Shown here in pieces: positions 1 to 9,085 of a stretch of DNA of 44,274 nucleotides. The first letter of the stretch is position 1. Each line of letters begins with the position of its first letter. A program made the position numbers and the translations under genes. Source of the DNA: Bryobacterales bacterium (lineage in GTDB: Bacteria; Acidobacteriota; Terriglobia; Bryobacterales; Bryobacteraceae); assembly GCA_016713735.1 (NCBI GenBank), contig JADJOP010000038.1, positions 1 to 44,274 on the forward strand, read 5' to 3'. Below the pieces are notes generated by a model, which saw only the letters and a program-made list of their open reading frames with translations, had not been told where the DNA came from and ran no database searches.

Positions 1-2
1 GT

Positions 3-128
3 TCAAACCGCGGGAGGGATGAGTGGGGTTCGCGAGCAGCCAGGAGTGGGCGTTGGAGGCGCCTGGTTCGGATTTGGAGACAGTCGTGTGGCGCCGGGCG
101 CGACGGGGATGGTCATGGGGTGAGTCAT
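3..128 (-). CDS. Unrecognised small ORF at window edge (41 aa)
   Basis: A 41-residue frame rich in Pro and Thr starts at an ATG preceded by AAAGAAGG, a plausible ribosome binding site, and ends just inside the window edge. I recognise no family. Its surroundings are full of frame breaks, so it may be a fragment of a longer gene or chance coding. It lies on the same strand as, and downstream of, the CsbD-like gene. Confidence 0.15.
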   Translation of the reverse strand: MTHPMTIPVAPGATRLSPNPNQAPPTPTPGCSRTPLIPPAV

Positions 129-220
129 GTCGGCCTTCTTTCGAGTAGACGCGGCTGGAGCGGCGGAACACCACGGCGGTCAGGCAGACGGCGCATGGTC
201 AGGGGCGAGCGGGTACCGGG

Positions 221-446
221 TCACTTCGCTTTGGGAGACGGGGACGGATTCCATGAGCGCGCGGGCCCACTTTTCCACCTGTTTTCCGGCTTCTCCGCCT
301 GGAGGCCATAACGCTGCTGGATGCGGCGAGTTGTTCCTTCTTGCCGGTGATGGACTTCCAGTCGTCGTCGGTGAGCTTGGCCCAATGGGCGCGGGCCGAG
401 CCGGCGAATTCGTTCCTACCCTGCCTTCGATTTCATCCCAGTGCAT
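221..446 (-). pseudogene. CsbD-like stress-response protein, frame-broken
   Basis: CsbD-family proteins are small (about 60-70 aa) stress-induced soluble proteins of uncertain function. Joining three frames gives the usual family pattern: MHWDEIEG at the start, then QGRNEFAGSARAHWAKLTDD and DWKSITGKKEQLA, then RIQQRYG, then EKQVEKWARAL. The conserved residues survive, and only the frame changes, at least twice, at about 415 and between 330 and 290. The start ATG at 446 is clear; the stop depends on which frame is used, and 221 is the nearest that fits the usual length. Nothing around it suggests an operon partner. Identity is fairly secure; whether it is truly broken or mis-sequenced cannot be settled here. 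Confidence 0.7.
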
Positions 447-692
447 AAAAGTTTCCTATCGGTTGCACCCGTGGAGGGTGCACGATTGCGGGCCAAACTG
501 GGGGTACGGGAGCCGCCTCCTCAGGATCAACCTTCTCGTAGGGAGGGCGAGCGCCAAAGCGCGGGCCTTTCCTGGTGGGCCAGGTCGTCGATGGGCGCGT
601 ACGGTGGCGGGGCCAGGTCAGACCCTTGAGAGCGCCCTTTGTCGGGATCGTCGCGGCCAAGCGCTTCGACGCGACGGCAGCGGGGAGGACCT
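447..692. other. Intergenic or unresolved sequence
   Basis: Open frames exist on both strands but none has a recognisable domain, a convincing ribosome binding site, or agreement between frames after joining. On the minus strand the frames are Pro/Arg-rich, which is expected from antisense reading of G-rich DNA. I see no RNA gene here. Confidence 0.3.
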
Positions 693-832
693 GGCGGGGG
701 TGGGGCGAAGATGGGGTGGGGATGAGGTGGGATGGGTGGTGGGCGCGGATGGGGCGGGGTGGGGATGGGGTGGGGATGGGGTGGGGTGGGGTGGGGCGGG
801 GCGGGAATGGGGTGAGGCGGGGATGAGGGCAG
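693..832 (+). repeat. G-rich tandem repeat, potential G-quadruplex tract
   Basis: About 140 bases consist almost only of short runs of three to five G separated by T, A, C or AT, with units such as GGGGTGGGGATGGGG repeated imperfectly. The + strand has far more than four G-runs within a short distance, so intramolecular G-quadruplex formation is plausible. No gene can be supported across it: the proline-rich minus-strand frames (PHPIP-type repeats) look like translated repeat. Confidence 0.8.
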
Positions 833-1136
833 GAGCGGCGCAACTGTTGATGCCGTTGGGTGTCGCTGATGAATTGACCGAATTAGGTCAGGCAGCGTGC
901 GAGGGGCAGCCGATGGGAGGCAGCCGATGGACGGGGCCTGGGCGATGCTCCCTTTGGGGTAAGGCGGTGTGGTGGTTTTCATGGAAGAGGAGAGCGGGGG
1001 CGTGTAGGAAATCCAGAAGCGGAAGTCTGGAAATCCGGCACGGGCTGGTCGATCGGGAGAGTCGTAAGCCATTGATTTCACGGCAACAGGACTTCGGCAA
1101 CTGGCGTGCATTTTTCAGCCAGGAAAGGAGAAGTCC
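833..1136. other. Upstream region of the redox operon
   Basis: No gene is supportable. The last bases hold the ribosome binding site AAAGGAG for the gene starting at 1137. A promoter is expected here because the operon begins at 1137, but I see no pair of -35 and -10 hexamers good enough to mark. Confidence 0.3.
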
Positions 1137-1403
1137 ATGTTCGAATCGATTGGAACAACCCGACGACACTGTGGCTGAATCTGACCAACGCCGGTCTTGG
1201 CCTGTTCGTATTGGGAAGCGTGGCGGTGCTGATACCTGCCGTCGCTGTGGAACTGGCGGAGAAGTTTCGCGCCAGTTTGCGCCAGGGTGATGCAGATGCA
1301 GGCGGGGGTCAGCTCATGCCATCCGACACACCGGAGTTGGGCCTGACGATGGCGCATTGCGTATGAGCCTGTCGAGAAGCCCGCCTCGCTTAAAAGCGCT
1401 TAG
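1137..1403 (+). CDS. Small single-pass membrane protein of the redox operon (frame-broken)
   Basis: About 88 residues once frames are joined. The ATG follows AAAGGAG with good spacing. After a frame break within the first few codons the protein reads WNNPTTLWLNLTNAGLGLF and then a hydrophobic stretch VLGSVAVLIPAVAVEL, a single membrane helix near the N-terminus, followed by a charged tail containing a TPELGLTMA motif and ending in EKPASLKSA. I know of no named family. It is the first gene of a run of closely spaced + strand genes encoding a Qrc-like complex, so it may be an accessory membrane subunit. That role is inference from position only. Confidence 0.5.
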
Positions 1404-1421
1404 CGCGGCTGGAGGCACACC

Positions 1422-2351
1422 ATGACATGCCCATTCCTCAGTGAGACGCGGGTGGGAGGTTGCAGCGCTTCGCGTCTGAAGCCGTTGGCGTCGCCCCTGG
1501 TTTCGGCCACCGGCGAGCGCGTTGCGGCAACACCGCGTCACGCCGAGTGCAGTGTGTTTGGGTGAGCGCGGTGGTTCGCTGGAGGGCGGATGCCCGCATC
1601 TTGAGGACCGGCTGGTTCACTCCTGCACCCACCGTGCCGGTGCCGCGCCATGTTCCTGGCAGTTCGCCAGAGGTGACGCCTTGCGGTTCGGGGCGTTCCG
1701 ATACTGCGAGGCGTTCCGCGCGATGGCTGGCAACACCGCTGGCGAAGAGGTGGCAGAGGGCGTCAGTGGCGGTGGAGACACTGCATTGATGCCGACGAAA
1801 CCGACGGCTGGCTTGACATTGGCGGCGGGGCTGTGCCACGGATTGACCAGTTGCTGGCGCGCTTTCTGGGGCGGGTGGAACACGCCACGCCGCTCACACA
1901 ACGAGGAGTGGGGAAGCCGACGGTGGTGCCTTACCCATCCAGGAGTGGACTGGCCGCCGACCTTCCCCCAAACCGCTGTTGATGGGAGTCGCACGACGCG
2001 CGTGGTCAGCTCTCGAACCTCGGCTCCGATCACTACCGACCCGTATGGCGCGGGTCATTGAGTTCAGCGGCTGGATGCCTCCTGGGGTTTCACACGGGCG
2101 ATGTGCCGCGATTCGCTGCACTACCGGCGTGCCGTGGTCTCGATGAGGCTGGAGGCCGTGAGCGGCTTTCGGAGACATTTGGCGGTGCGCTCGCTCCTCC
2201 CGTGGCAGGCGTGGCGGTGGATACCGACGGAGGCTCAGTGCGGCCGAGGGCGCAGCCGCTCACCTGGATGCTTTACCAGCTTCTCGGCGTCCTCTACCGA
2301 CTTTTCTCCGCGTGGAGAGGGCTTGGGAGTAACGAACCATGCGTGTCCTGA
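1422..2351 (+). pseudogene. Cys-rich protein with GcvH-like (biotinyl/lipoyl-fold) domain, frame-broken
   Basis: The start ATG sits six bases after GGAGG. The N-terminal third holds two similar Cys motifs, CPFLSETRVGGC and CPHLEDRLVHSC, plus isolated Cys residues (ECSVFGE, FRYCEAFRAMA), suggesting metal or cluster binding. The C-terminal part, after frame joining, resembles glycine-cleavage H protein: a DETDGWLDIGG strand, a Gly-Val-Asp segment, DQLLARFLGRVEHATPLTQR, then GVDWPLTFPQPLLMES and TTDPYGAG. I find no lysine at the usual lipoyl position, so it is probably not a working GcvH of the glycine-cleavage pathway. At least five frame changes are needed. It overlaps the cytochrome gene start at 2339. 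Domain identity is moderately sure; function is unknown. Confidence 0.6.
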
Positions 2352-2947
2352 TCGCCTTCGGGTTGACTCGCCGGAAGCCTTGCTTTCGGCTGGTGGGCTT
2401 CCCGCACTTGTTGTACCAGCGAGAGCCTCGAGCCGCGTCAGTGACAATCCGATGAAGATCCACATCGAGAAGGGCTCGATGGAGTGTTCGAGTTGTCATG
2501 AAGTGGCCGCCGACGGGCAGTTCGCGGGGAACCCCGCACGGCGAGTTGCGGCGCCTGCCACGCCGAGCCTTTGGGCAAGACGGAAGCCGAGAAGATTCTG
2601 GGTGACGAGCTATGTGGCCCCGGAGCGGGAAGTGGATTGGAAGGTGTATTCGGCGGGCAGCCCATGAACGTGCGGTTCTCACGCTGTGCGCGAACAAGGC
2701 GGAGATGAAGTGTGAGGAATGCCATGGCGGGCGCGGATCGGCGACGGGCAGCGGAGCCGTTTTACCGCAACCGTGTGACGGGTGAGAGCCGCAATGTATG
2801 GGGTCCGCGCATGATCAGGGTGGGGCTGAAGCCGCGGGTGAAGGAATGAAGATGTCCGACTGCGAATCGTGCCACGCGCAAAAGGGCGTGGGCGCCGGCT
2901 GTCCTGGATGCCACCGCCAGAAAGGACACACAGGTCATGGCCATTAA
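2339..2947 (+). pseudogene. Periplasmic multihaem cytochrome c, QrcA-like subunit, frame-broken
   Basis: The N-terminus MRVLIAFGL continues, after a frame break, into a hydrophobic stretch ending ALVVPARASS, a likely signal peptide. The mature part begins DNPMKIHIEKGSMECSSCHE. Haem motifs visible across frames are CSSCH, CxxCH near 2545-2560, CEECH, CESCH and CPGCH, so at least four or five c-type haems. The C-terminus is HTGHGH then TAA. The last codons overlap the ATG of the next gene at 2937. Multihaem cytochromes in this position (QrcA, ActA) pass electrons between periplasmic carriers and the membrane complex. Several indels break the frame, but all haem motifs remain readable. Confidence 0.7.
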
Positions 2948-4853
2948 ATATGCTAACTTACCCGGCTTGGCGGGAGGCGCCGCGGTGGCGGGGGCGCTGT
3001 CGCCGGTGCCGTGGAAGCCGCTGGACGATCCGGCGATCTGGACGCAAAACTGGTCGTGGACGCCCACCCGGCGCGCGCGGCCCGGTGACGGAGAGTGTTC
3101 GCTGGGCTGTGCACGCTGTGCGCGGCGGGTTGTGGTGTAAAGGCCCGCTGTGGTTCGGCGGGCGTGTTTATGGCCCCGGCGGCGGAGCATGGTACGGCGG
3201 GCGGGAGCGCCGCCTGCGGTATGGTGCGCATCAACTGGCTTTTCATCCACGCCGTTTGAGAACGGCGATTCCGAACGGCCACGCCGTCGAAACGAAAGAG
3301 GCGATTGCCGAGGCCGCCCGCCGTTTGGAAAGCCGCTGGCGCCAAGGCAGCCATTCTCGATGAGCGCCCTGGGCGCATCGTGAGCGCTCTGTATGACCGC
3401 ATCGCGCGAGCCAGGGCGGCATGGTGGTGACGCTGGCGCAGGTGGAAGACCGCAGCCTGCGGACGATGGAAGAGCTGGCCGGTGTGGACCCCTGGCACGC
3501 TGGGGTACGACTTTGAGCACGCCGCGTTGATCCCTCAGCACGGGGGCGCCGCTGCTGGACAGTTGGGAGCACGGGCGGATGAGCTGGTTGTGGAGGCTTG
3601 CCGCGCGGAGACGGGCAAGCCGGTGTTCGTGTATGCGGTAATACCGTCGGATAGCGCAACTGGCTGACCGCGCATTAACCTGGCCCGGTCCGGAGGCGGC
3701 CCTGGTGGCCCGCGCTGGCGGGCAACCAGCTACTGAGGCCGCCGCGGACATCACGGGCTTGTCGCCGGCGAGCTCTTGACCTGGCGCTGCGGCTACGGAG
3801 CAGTCGCCGGCAATGGTTGGCAGAAGAAAGGCGGTTCCTGGAGCGGCCCGCCGGAGACGACGGAGAGGATGATCGCCGCGCTCAACGTGGCCATCGGGGC
3901 ACTTGGCCGCTCGTGGAATCGTCGCACGCCGCGCGCTTGCGGGAGCACCCCAGATGCCCCATACCCGGACCGCGTGCCGGACCATTCGCTGACTCTGCTG
4001 GTGCATGAGGCGAGCAGCGCCGGCATTGTGACGCCGGAAGCGCTGCCGCGGCGCAAGCTGGCGGCCAAGGGAACGCTGGTGCGGTTGAGCGCATTTCTTC
4101 CCGAAGCGCTTGGGCCGAACGATGTTCTGATTCCTCGACGACGTTTCTCGAAGGCGCCGCAGACGCCATGGAGCGCGTGACGCCGCCGTGGAGACATGGA
4201 GCCACAGTGACGGGCTTCGAGCGTACCGGCGTCGCGGTTCAGCCCACGGAGTCGCGGCTCAACTGGCGGAGGCGCCGTAGGTGAGCGTGGAGTCCTGCGA
4301 GGAATTGCGCAAGGTGAGCGCGGCGGCGATTGTGGCGGGCCAAACGCGGCATGTGTACCGCCACGCCGGCGGTGAGAGCCGAAGTGACCGACCTGGACGC
4401 GTTCCAGTCGGCGATGGCGGAGGCGCGGTGTGGGTGGATGAGTTGGTGGAGCCGAAGCCGATGCGGGCGAATGTCGATGGCGTTGCTTGAGCGCCGCTAC
4501 TGGAAAGTTCTCGCTGGATCCGGTGGTACTTCGAGCCCGCACGGGTCGAGCGCGCTGCCCGCCGTGCCGCTGGCCTTCGAAGCTGGATCGCGCAGACGCG
4601 ACTCTACGCCGTGCCGGGGAGCGCATGAATCCGCGCACGGCGCGAGAGCTGAACCGAAGACTGGCGACAACGTGTCGGTGTCCACGCCGTTTGGCGAGAC
4701 GCGAGGGCGTGTCCGCCGCGATGCCGCGGCGATCCCAGGCCAGCTGGAACTGGCGGCGTGCGGCGACGGCAGCCAGCTTGTTTTGGAAGCCATGGGCGCC
4801 TTTGACGCTGGCGCGCGGGCCCACTCAGGCGGCCCCAGATCCGGAGGTCCTAA
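2937..4853 (+). pseudogene. Molybdopterin-oxidoreductase-like subunit (QrcB/ActB type), frame-broken
   Basis: It starts MAIKYANLPGLAGGAAVAGAL, a hydrophobic N-terminus, then NWSWTPTP. A cluster-binding motif CTLCAAGCGVKAR can be read around 3109-3150. Later segments match the large subunit of molybdopterin oxidoreductases: GRIVSALYDRIARE, TMEELAGVDP, YDFEHAAL, ADELVVEACR, and near the C-terminus NPRTARELKTGDNVSVSTPFG, typical of the molybdopterin-dinucleotide-binding domain. Several hundred residues are spread over more than ten frame segments. In the Qrc and Act complexes this subunit lies in the periplasm and may lack a working Mo cofactor; whether this one binds one cannot be told from broken frames. 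The stop TAA is three bases before the next ATG. Confidence 0.7.
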
Positions 4854-4855
4854 TC

Positions 4856-5626
4856 ATGTCCGCTACCCTGAAGACTTCCCGCACTCCCGCCGCTACGGCA
4901 TGGTGATCGATTTGGACCGCTGCACGGGCTGCGGGGCGTGCGTGATTGCGCGCCGCCGCGGAGAACAATGTCGCCCTGGCGCGGCTCAGGAAACGACCGC
5001 AACTCCACTTCGCTGCTGCGCGTGTTGACGCTGAACAACCCCACGCCGGCGCCGCCGGGCGGCCTCCTTCCCATGGATGTGCATGCAATGCGAAAGCACG
5101 AGACGCCTTGCGTCGCGGTGCCCGCAGCAGGCGGTGGAACCGCGGATGCGCTGTCGGGGATCGTCGAACAGATGCCGCAGCGTTGTCTGGCTGCCGGTAT
5201 TGCATGACGGCCCGCCCGTATCACGCGCGGTCGTCCAACTGGGGCGACCTTGAGCTGGCCGGCGGGCATAGGAGGCGACGCTGAATCCGGCGGTGGCGCC
5301 GCGCATGCGAGGAGTGGTGGAGAAGTGCGATTTCCGCCAATCGCGGCTGCATGCGGCGCAGGACGCGCGGCGGCCAACGGAAGTCTCGATCCTGGCATCT
5401 ACACGCCGGCTTGCGTGGAAGCATGCCCGACGCAGGCGATCACGTTTGGCGACTGGAACGACCCGAGGGCGCGTTGGTCAAGTCAGGCGAGACCTTGCCC
5501 GGCTGGAAGGGCTTGGCACGCATCCGAAGGTGAGATACCGCTCCGGCGCTGGTGAGCTGCCGGCTCCACGAGATGGCGCAAAAGCAGCGGAGCGCTTCCG
5601 GCGAAGGAGGGAAACGCCACGGCTGA
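4856..5626 (+). pseudogene. Four-cluster [4Fe-4S] ferredoxin subunit (QrcC/ActB2-like), frame-broken
   Basis: The ATG follows GGAGG. After SATLKTSR the protein reads RRYGMVIDLDRCTGCGACVIA, a first 4Fe-4S motif. Further cluster motifs appear in different frames: MCMQCEKHETPC, GCRYCMTA, KCDF followed by QSR, and TPACVEACPTQAITFGDWND. This is the standard four-cluster layout of ferredoxin subunits that link the molybdopterin-like and NrfD-like subunits. Two expected cysteines read as Arg (CGC for TGC) at 5213-5215 and 5335-5337, and one is lost to an indel near 5122. The C-terminal part GETLPGWKGLGTHPKVRYRS fits the family. Stop TGA is two bases before the next ATG. Confidence 0.75.
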
Positions 5627-5627
5627 C

Positions 5628-6880
5628 ATGGCCTGGGTCCCAACGGCGATGTTGATCGCAACAAGTTCCGCGCGGGTTAGCACGCCGCACCCCGGCGCGG
5701 TTTTCGCTATGGCTGACGCCGTGGTGCCTGCTGCTTGGACTGGGCCTGGGAGGCCCACCTTTGCCTGCGCGACGGGTTGATGCACACCAACATGGACAAC
5801 CGGTTTGCGTTCGGTGTGATCCTCCTCGACCTGGCCATTATCGCTTTCGGCGGCGGCGCGTTCTTTCTCCGGCGTGCTGCTGTACTTTCTTCAAACCGAA
5901 AGAACCGGAACGCAGTGATCCGGAGCGCGGTGCTGATCGGGTTCCTCTGTTACAGCGGCGCGGTGGAGCGGTGCTTGTCATGGACGTGGGCCAGCCGCTT
6001 CGGGCCTGGTTCACGTTCTGGCATCCGAACGCGCATTCGATGCTGACAGAGGTCACCTTCTTGCATCACGCCCTACCTGGCGTGTTGGCGGTTGAGTATC
6101 TGCCCGTGCTGCTGCGGAACCGGCAGTTCCGCAAGATTCCTTCGTTATGCCGTTTTTGAATTGGAGTTGCATAAGGTGATGGTCGTGTTCGCCGGCATTG
6201 AGACGTGCCTCGTTCTTCCACCAGGGATCGCTCGGTGGACTTATGGCGTGTTGCGCGGATTACCGTTCGCGTTCCGCGAGAGTCTCGCGATCTGGCCGAC
6301 GACGTTCTTCCTGTTTGTCCTCTCACGATGGCGGTCGGGCCTGCGTTTCTCGCAGGCTCACGACGTGGGTCGCGGAGAAGGTGACGCGGAAGCGGCTGGT
6401 GCCGGAGAGTGTGGCGTTCGCTTGGCGAGAGTATCGGGATGGATGCGACCTTCTATGTGGTGTTGAAGGTATCGACACGATGGTGTGGATTAACTCGACG
6501 GCGCCGGCGCGGCTGGCTTCCACCCCAGTTCCACTACTCCTCGGTTCGTTGTACATGGATTCTGTTTGTGGAGATCGGGGTGTTCGGTCTGTCCCCGGCG
6601 CTGCTGGGTTGACGCGCGCGGGCAAGGTGAACACGCGCCCGCTAATCGCGCCGGCGCTCTGGCCTGCGCGGGGTCGCGCTTAACCGGTTCGTGTTGACGG
6701 TCCAGACGTTGGCGCTGGCCACGCTGCCCTTCGATGAGTTCCTGAGTTACATGCCGAGTTGGCAGGAGGCCGCGACCTTCCTGGCGTCGGTGGCTTACGG
6801 CGTCATTGTTTACTCGTTCTCTTACCGATATACGAGGTTCTTCCCGCAAGAGCAGGAATCGCCGAGGCGGAAAGGAGTCT
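5628..6880 (+). pseudogene. NrfD/PsrC-type integral membrane quinone-interacting subunit (QrcD-like), frame-broken
   Basis: Joined frames give a polytopic membrane protein of roughly 400 residues. Recognisable parts are the N-terminal GLMHTNMDNRFAFGVILLDL, a GGGAFF helix, a helix containing VLIGFLCYSGAV, the loop DVGQPLRAWFTFWHPNAHSM, the segment FELELHKVMVVFAGI, then SLGGLYGVLRGLPFAFRE, and helices near the end including YGVIVYSFSYRY. These match NrfD/PsrC-family subunits, which bind menaquinone and anchor the complex in the inner membrane. At least eight frame changes occur. The end is uncertain: no stop is found in the last frame before the next start at 6883, probably because of an indel. 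Confidence 0.75.
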
Positions 6881-6882
6881 TT

Positions 6883-7710
6883 ATGCTTCCCCGGAGGAAT
6901 GGCTTTCATTGGAGCCCCGCCCACCTGATCTTCTTGAGTGTCGTCTTCAGGGCTCGTGCTGAGGTTGTTGGGGTGACGCTGCTGGTGGCGATGTTTCTGG
7001 ACGCTGCGGGACGAGCGCGGGGCGTGCGGCGCAGATTGCGTGGCACTGGGATTTTGCGGATTTGCCAGCGTCAGCGCCAATGCCGGCACGCCTTTCGAGG
7101 TGAGGTGCCGGCAGGTTGTGCGCCCGCGGGTTCGATTGCCGTGACTGCGTGACCCACGCCAAGTTCATCGCCACCACGAGATCCGCGAAGCTGGCCGGAC
7201 GCCGGCCGGCGGGACTCGAGTATCCGGGAGACCGCCTCTATCATCGCGGCCACACGTGGGTTGAGCCGCAAAAGGATGGCACGGTGCTGATCGGCCTGGA
7301 TGACCTTTGGCGCGGCGCGTGTTCGGCGCGCCCGAACGAGTGGAGCTGCCCGCGCCGGGGACGAAGTTAACGGTGAACGGCCCGGCCTGGCGCATGATGC
7401 GAAACGGCGCCTCGGTAAGGTTCGCATTACGGCTCCGATGGATGGCGAAGTCGTCGCGCAGGAGCGCCTGGCGGACAGTGGCAGCCGAAGGTGAAGCCGG
7501 AAGCGGGCCACTGGGCATCGCGTCATCTGCTGAGGGCGTGGAGGTGCAGGCATGGGTCAACGCGGAAACTGAACGGCTGAAGATCGCGACGAGCATGCCC
7601 ACAGGCGCGGTGGCGCTGGCAGATGGCGGCGTGCTGGTAGGGACCTGCACCAGGCGCTTCCCTGATGCGCCTTGGGACGAGGTTTCGCGGCAATGTTCCT
7701 GAACTGTTAA
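6883..7710 (+). pseudogene. Membrane-anchored GcvH-like protein, last gene of the redox operon, frame-broken
   Basis: The ATG follows AAAGGAG. An N-terminal membrane helix, AHLIFLSVVF then VGVTLLVAMF, is followed by a Cys/His-containing stretch (QCRHAFRGEVP, LCARGFDCRDC, THAKF) and then a clear H-protein core: LEYPGDRLYHRGHTWVEP, DGTVLIGLDDL, PAPGTKLTVNGPAWRM, ITAPMDGEVVA, and a C-terminal ALADGGVLV. In glycine-cleavage H protein a lysine before the SPVSGEV-like turn carries lipoate; here the matching turn is APMDGEV and I see no lysine at the usual distance in the best joined frame. A role in the redox complex is inferred from position. It ends TTCCTGAACTGTTAA. Confidence 0.65.
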
Positions 7711-7723
7711 GCGCTGGAAGCGC
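7711..7723. terminator. Short hairpin between convergent transcription units
   Basis: GCGCT and AGCGC form a five-pair stem with a three-base loop directly after the stop of the + strand operon. It is followed by CTTCTT, not a true T-run, and the minus-strand regulator gene ends at 7728. It could act as a weak terminator for either side; the short stem makes this a low-confidence call. Confidence 0.3.
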
Positions 7724-7727
7724 CTTC

Positions 7728-9085
7728 TTAGGTGCGGGGGACCTCGTAGCGTTTGATCTTTTCGTAAAAGGTTGAGCGGTCGATGCCGAGGACAGCGCCC
7801 GCTTCTTTCACGTTGCCTGAGGTTTGCGTCCGAGGGTGACCTTGATGGCCCGCCGCTCGAGGTCGGCGAGAGTGGTATTCGGCGGAATGACCCAGGTGTG
7901 CGAGTTGCGCGACTGGCCGAGGAAGCCGAAGTCGTCGCGGGTCAGTTCGGTGGAGCGGCAGGTGACGAGAGCGCGTTCGATGGCGTTTTCCAGTTCGCGC
8001 ACATTGCCGGGCCAGTTGTAATCCATGAGGACGCGAAGCGCATCGCTGGAGAGGCATTCCACAGCGCGGCCCAGTTCGTGATTCAAGCGGTCGACGAAAT
8101 GGGCCGCCAGCATGGGGATATCTTCGCGGCGTTCGCGCAGCGGGGGGATCTGGATTTCGATCACGTTGAGGCGGTAGTAGAGGTCGTCGCGGAAGGTTCC
8201 TTCCTCGACCAGTTTGGCGAGGTCCTTGTTCGTAGCGGCGATGACACGGGCATCGACGCGGATCTCTTCTTTGCCGCCGACGCGGAAGAAGCGGCGCTCC
8301 TGGAGCACACGAAGAAGGTCGGCTTGGAGCTTGGGGGAGATGTCGCCTACTTCGTCGAGGAAGATGGTGCCGCCATCGGCGAGTTCAAACTTGCCCTTCG
8401 ATTGGGCATTGGCTCCGGTGAAGGCGCCCTTTTCATAGCCGAAGAGCTCGCTTTCAAGCAGCGTCTCCGGCGAGCGCGGCGCAGGAGACGGCGACGAAGC
8501 GCGCTTAGGTGCGCGATCGCCGGAGAAGTGGATGGCGCGGGCAACCAGTTCCTTACCCGTGCCGCTTTCGCCGCGAACCAGGACGGTGCTGCGGAGGTCG
8601 GAGACTTCGCGCCAAGTCAAATGGAGGAGGTCCTGCATCCGGGGGTTCTTGGTGACGATGTCGTGAACCTGGTACTTGCGCGAGAGTTTCCACGCAGGAT
8701 CTCGTTTTCGCGCTGGAGTTTTTCACCTTGATGGTGCGCTGGACGAGGATGGAGATCTCTTCCGGATTACAGGGTTTGACAATGTACTCGAGGGCGCCTT
8801 CCTTGATGGCGGCGATGGCTGTATCGACGGTGGCGTAGGCGGTGATGATGATGACCACGGCCTCGGGTTGGATCTTCTTGACCTCCATCATGGTCTCGAT
8901 GCCATCCATGCCGCCGGGCATTTTGAGGTCGACGAAGCACATCGCATAGTCGGTTGGAGCGGGCCAGTGCGACGGCCTCGGCGCCCGACGCGGCGGTATC
9001 CACGGCATAGCCGTCTTCCCGCAGCAGGCCGCCATGGACTCGGCCATGATCGGTTCGTCGTCGACCACCAGGATTTGCCAGTGGC
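7728..9085 (-). pseudogene. NtrC-family sigma-54-dependent response regulator, frame-broken
   Basis: Three domains can be read in order. The receiver begins ILVVDDEPIMAESMAA, with the phospho-acceptor Asp in CFVDLKMPGGMDG and the Lys in YIVKPCNPEE. The AAA+ domain has Walker A GESGTGKE, the sigma-54 contact loop ESELFGYEKGAFTGA, Walker B GGTIFLDEVGD, and NWPGNVRELENAI. The C-terminal Fis-type helix-turn-helix reads VKEAGAVLGIDRSTFYEKI. This is the standard layout of transcription activators that work with sigma-54. Breaks fall at about 9025, 8960, 8720, 8500-8470 and 7815, leaving most of the AAA+ domain open. The start codon is obscured by a break at the junction with the archaemetzincin gene. 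The adjacent kinase gene is its likely partner. Confidence 0.85.

Noticed and set aside
693..832. Possible CRISPR-like repeat array
   Set aside because: No repeat-spacer pattern; the units are a few bases long and imperfect.
433..1111. Proline-rich minus-strand frames that could look like a secreted proline-rich protein
   Set aside because: They are the translation of the G-rich tandem repeat read in reverse, with no start signal or domain.
1422..7710. Programmed ribosomal frameshifting as a cause of the many frame changes
   Set aside because: The breaks are too many, in both directions, and lack slippery sites; sequencing error or decay is simpler.
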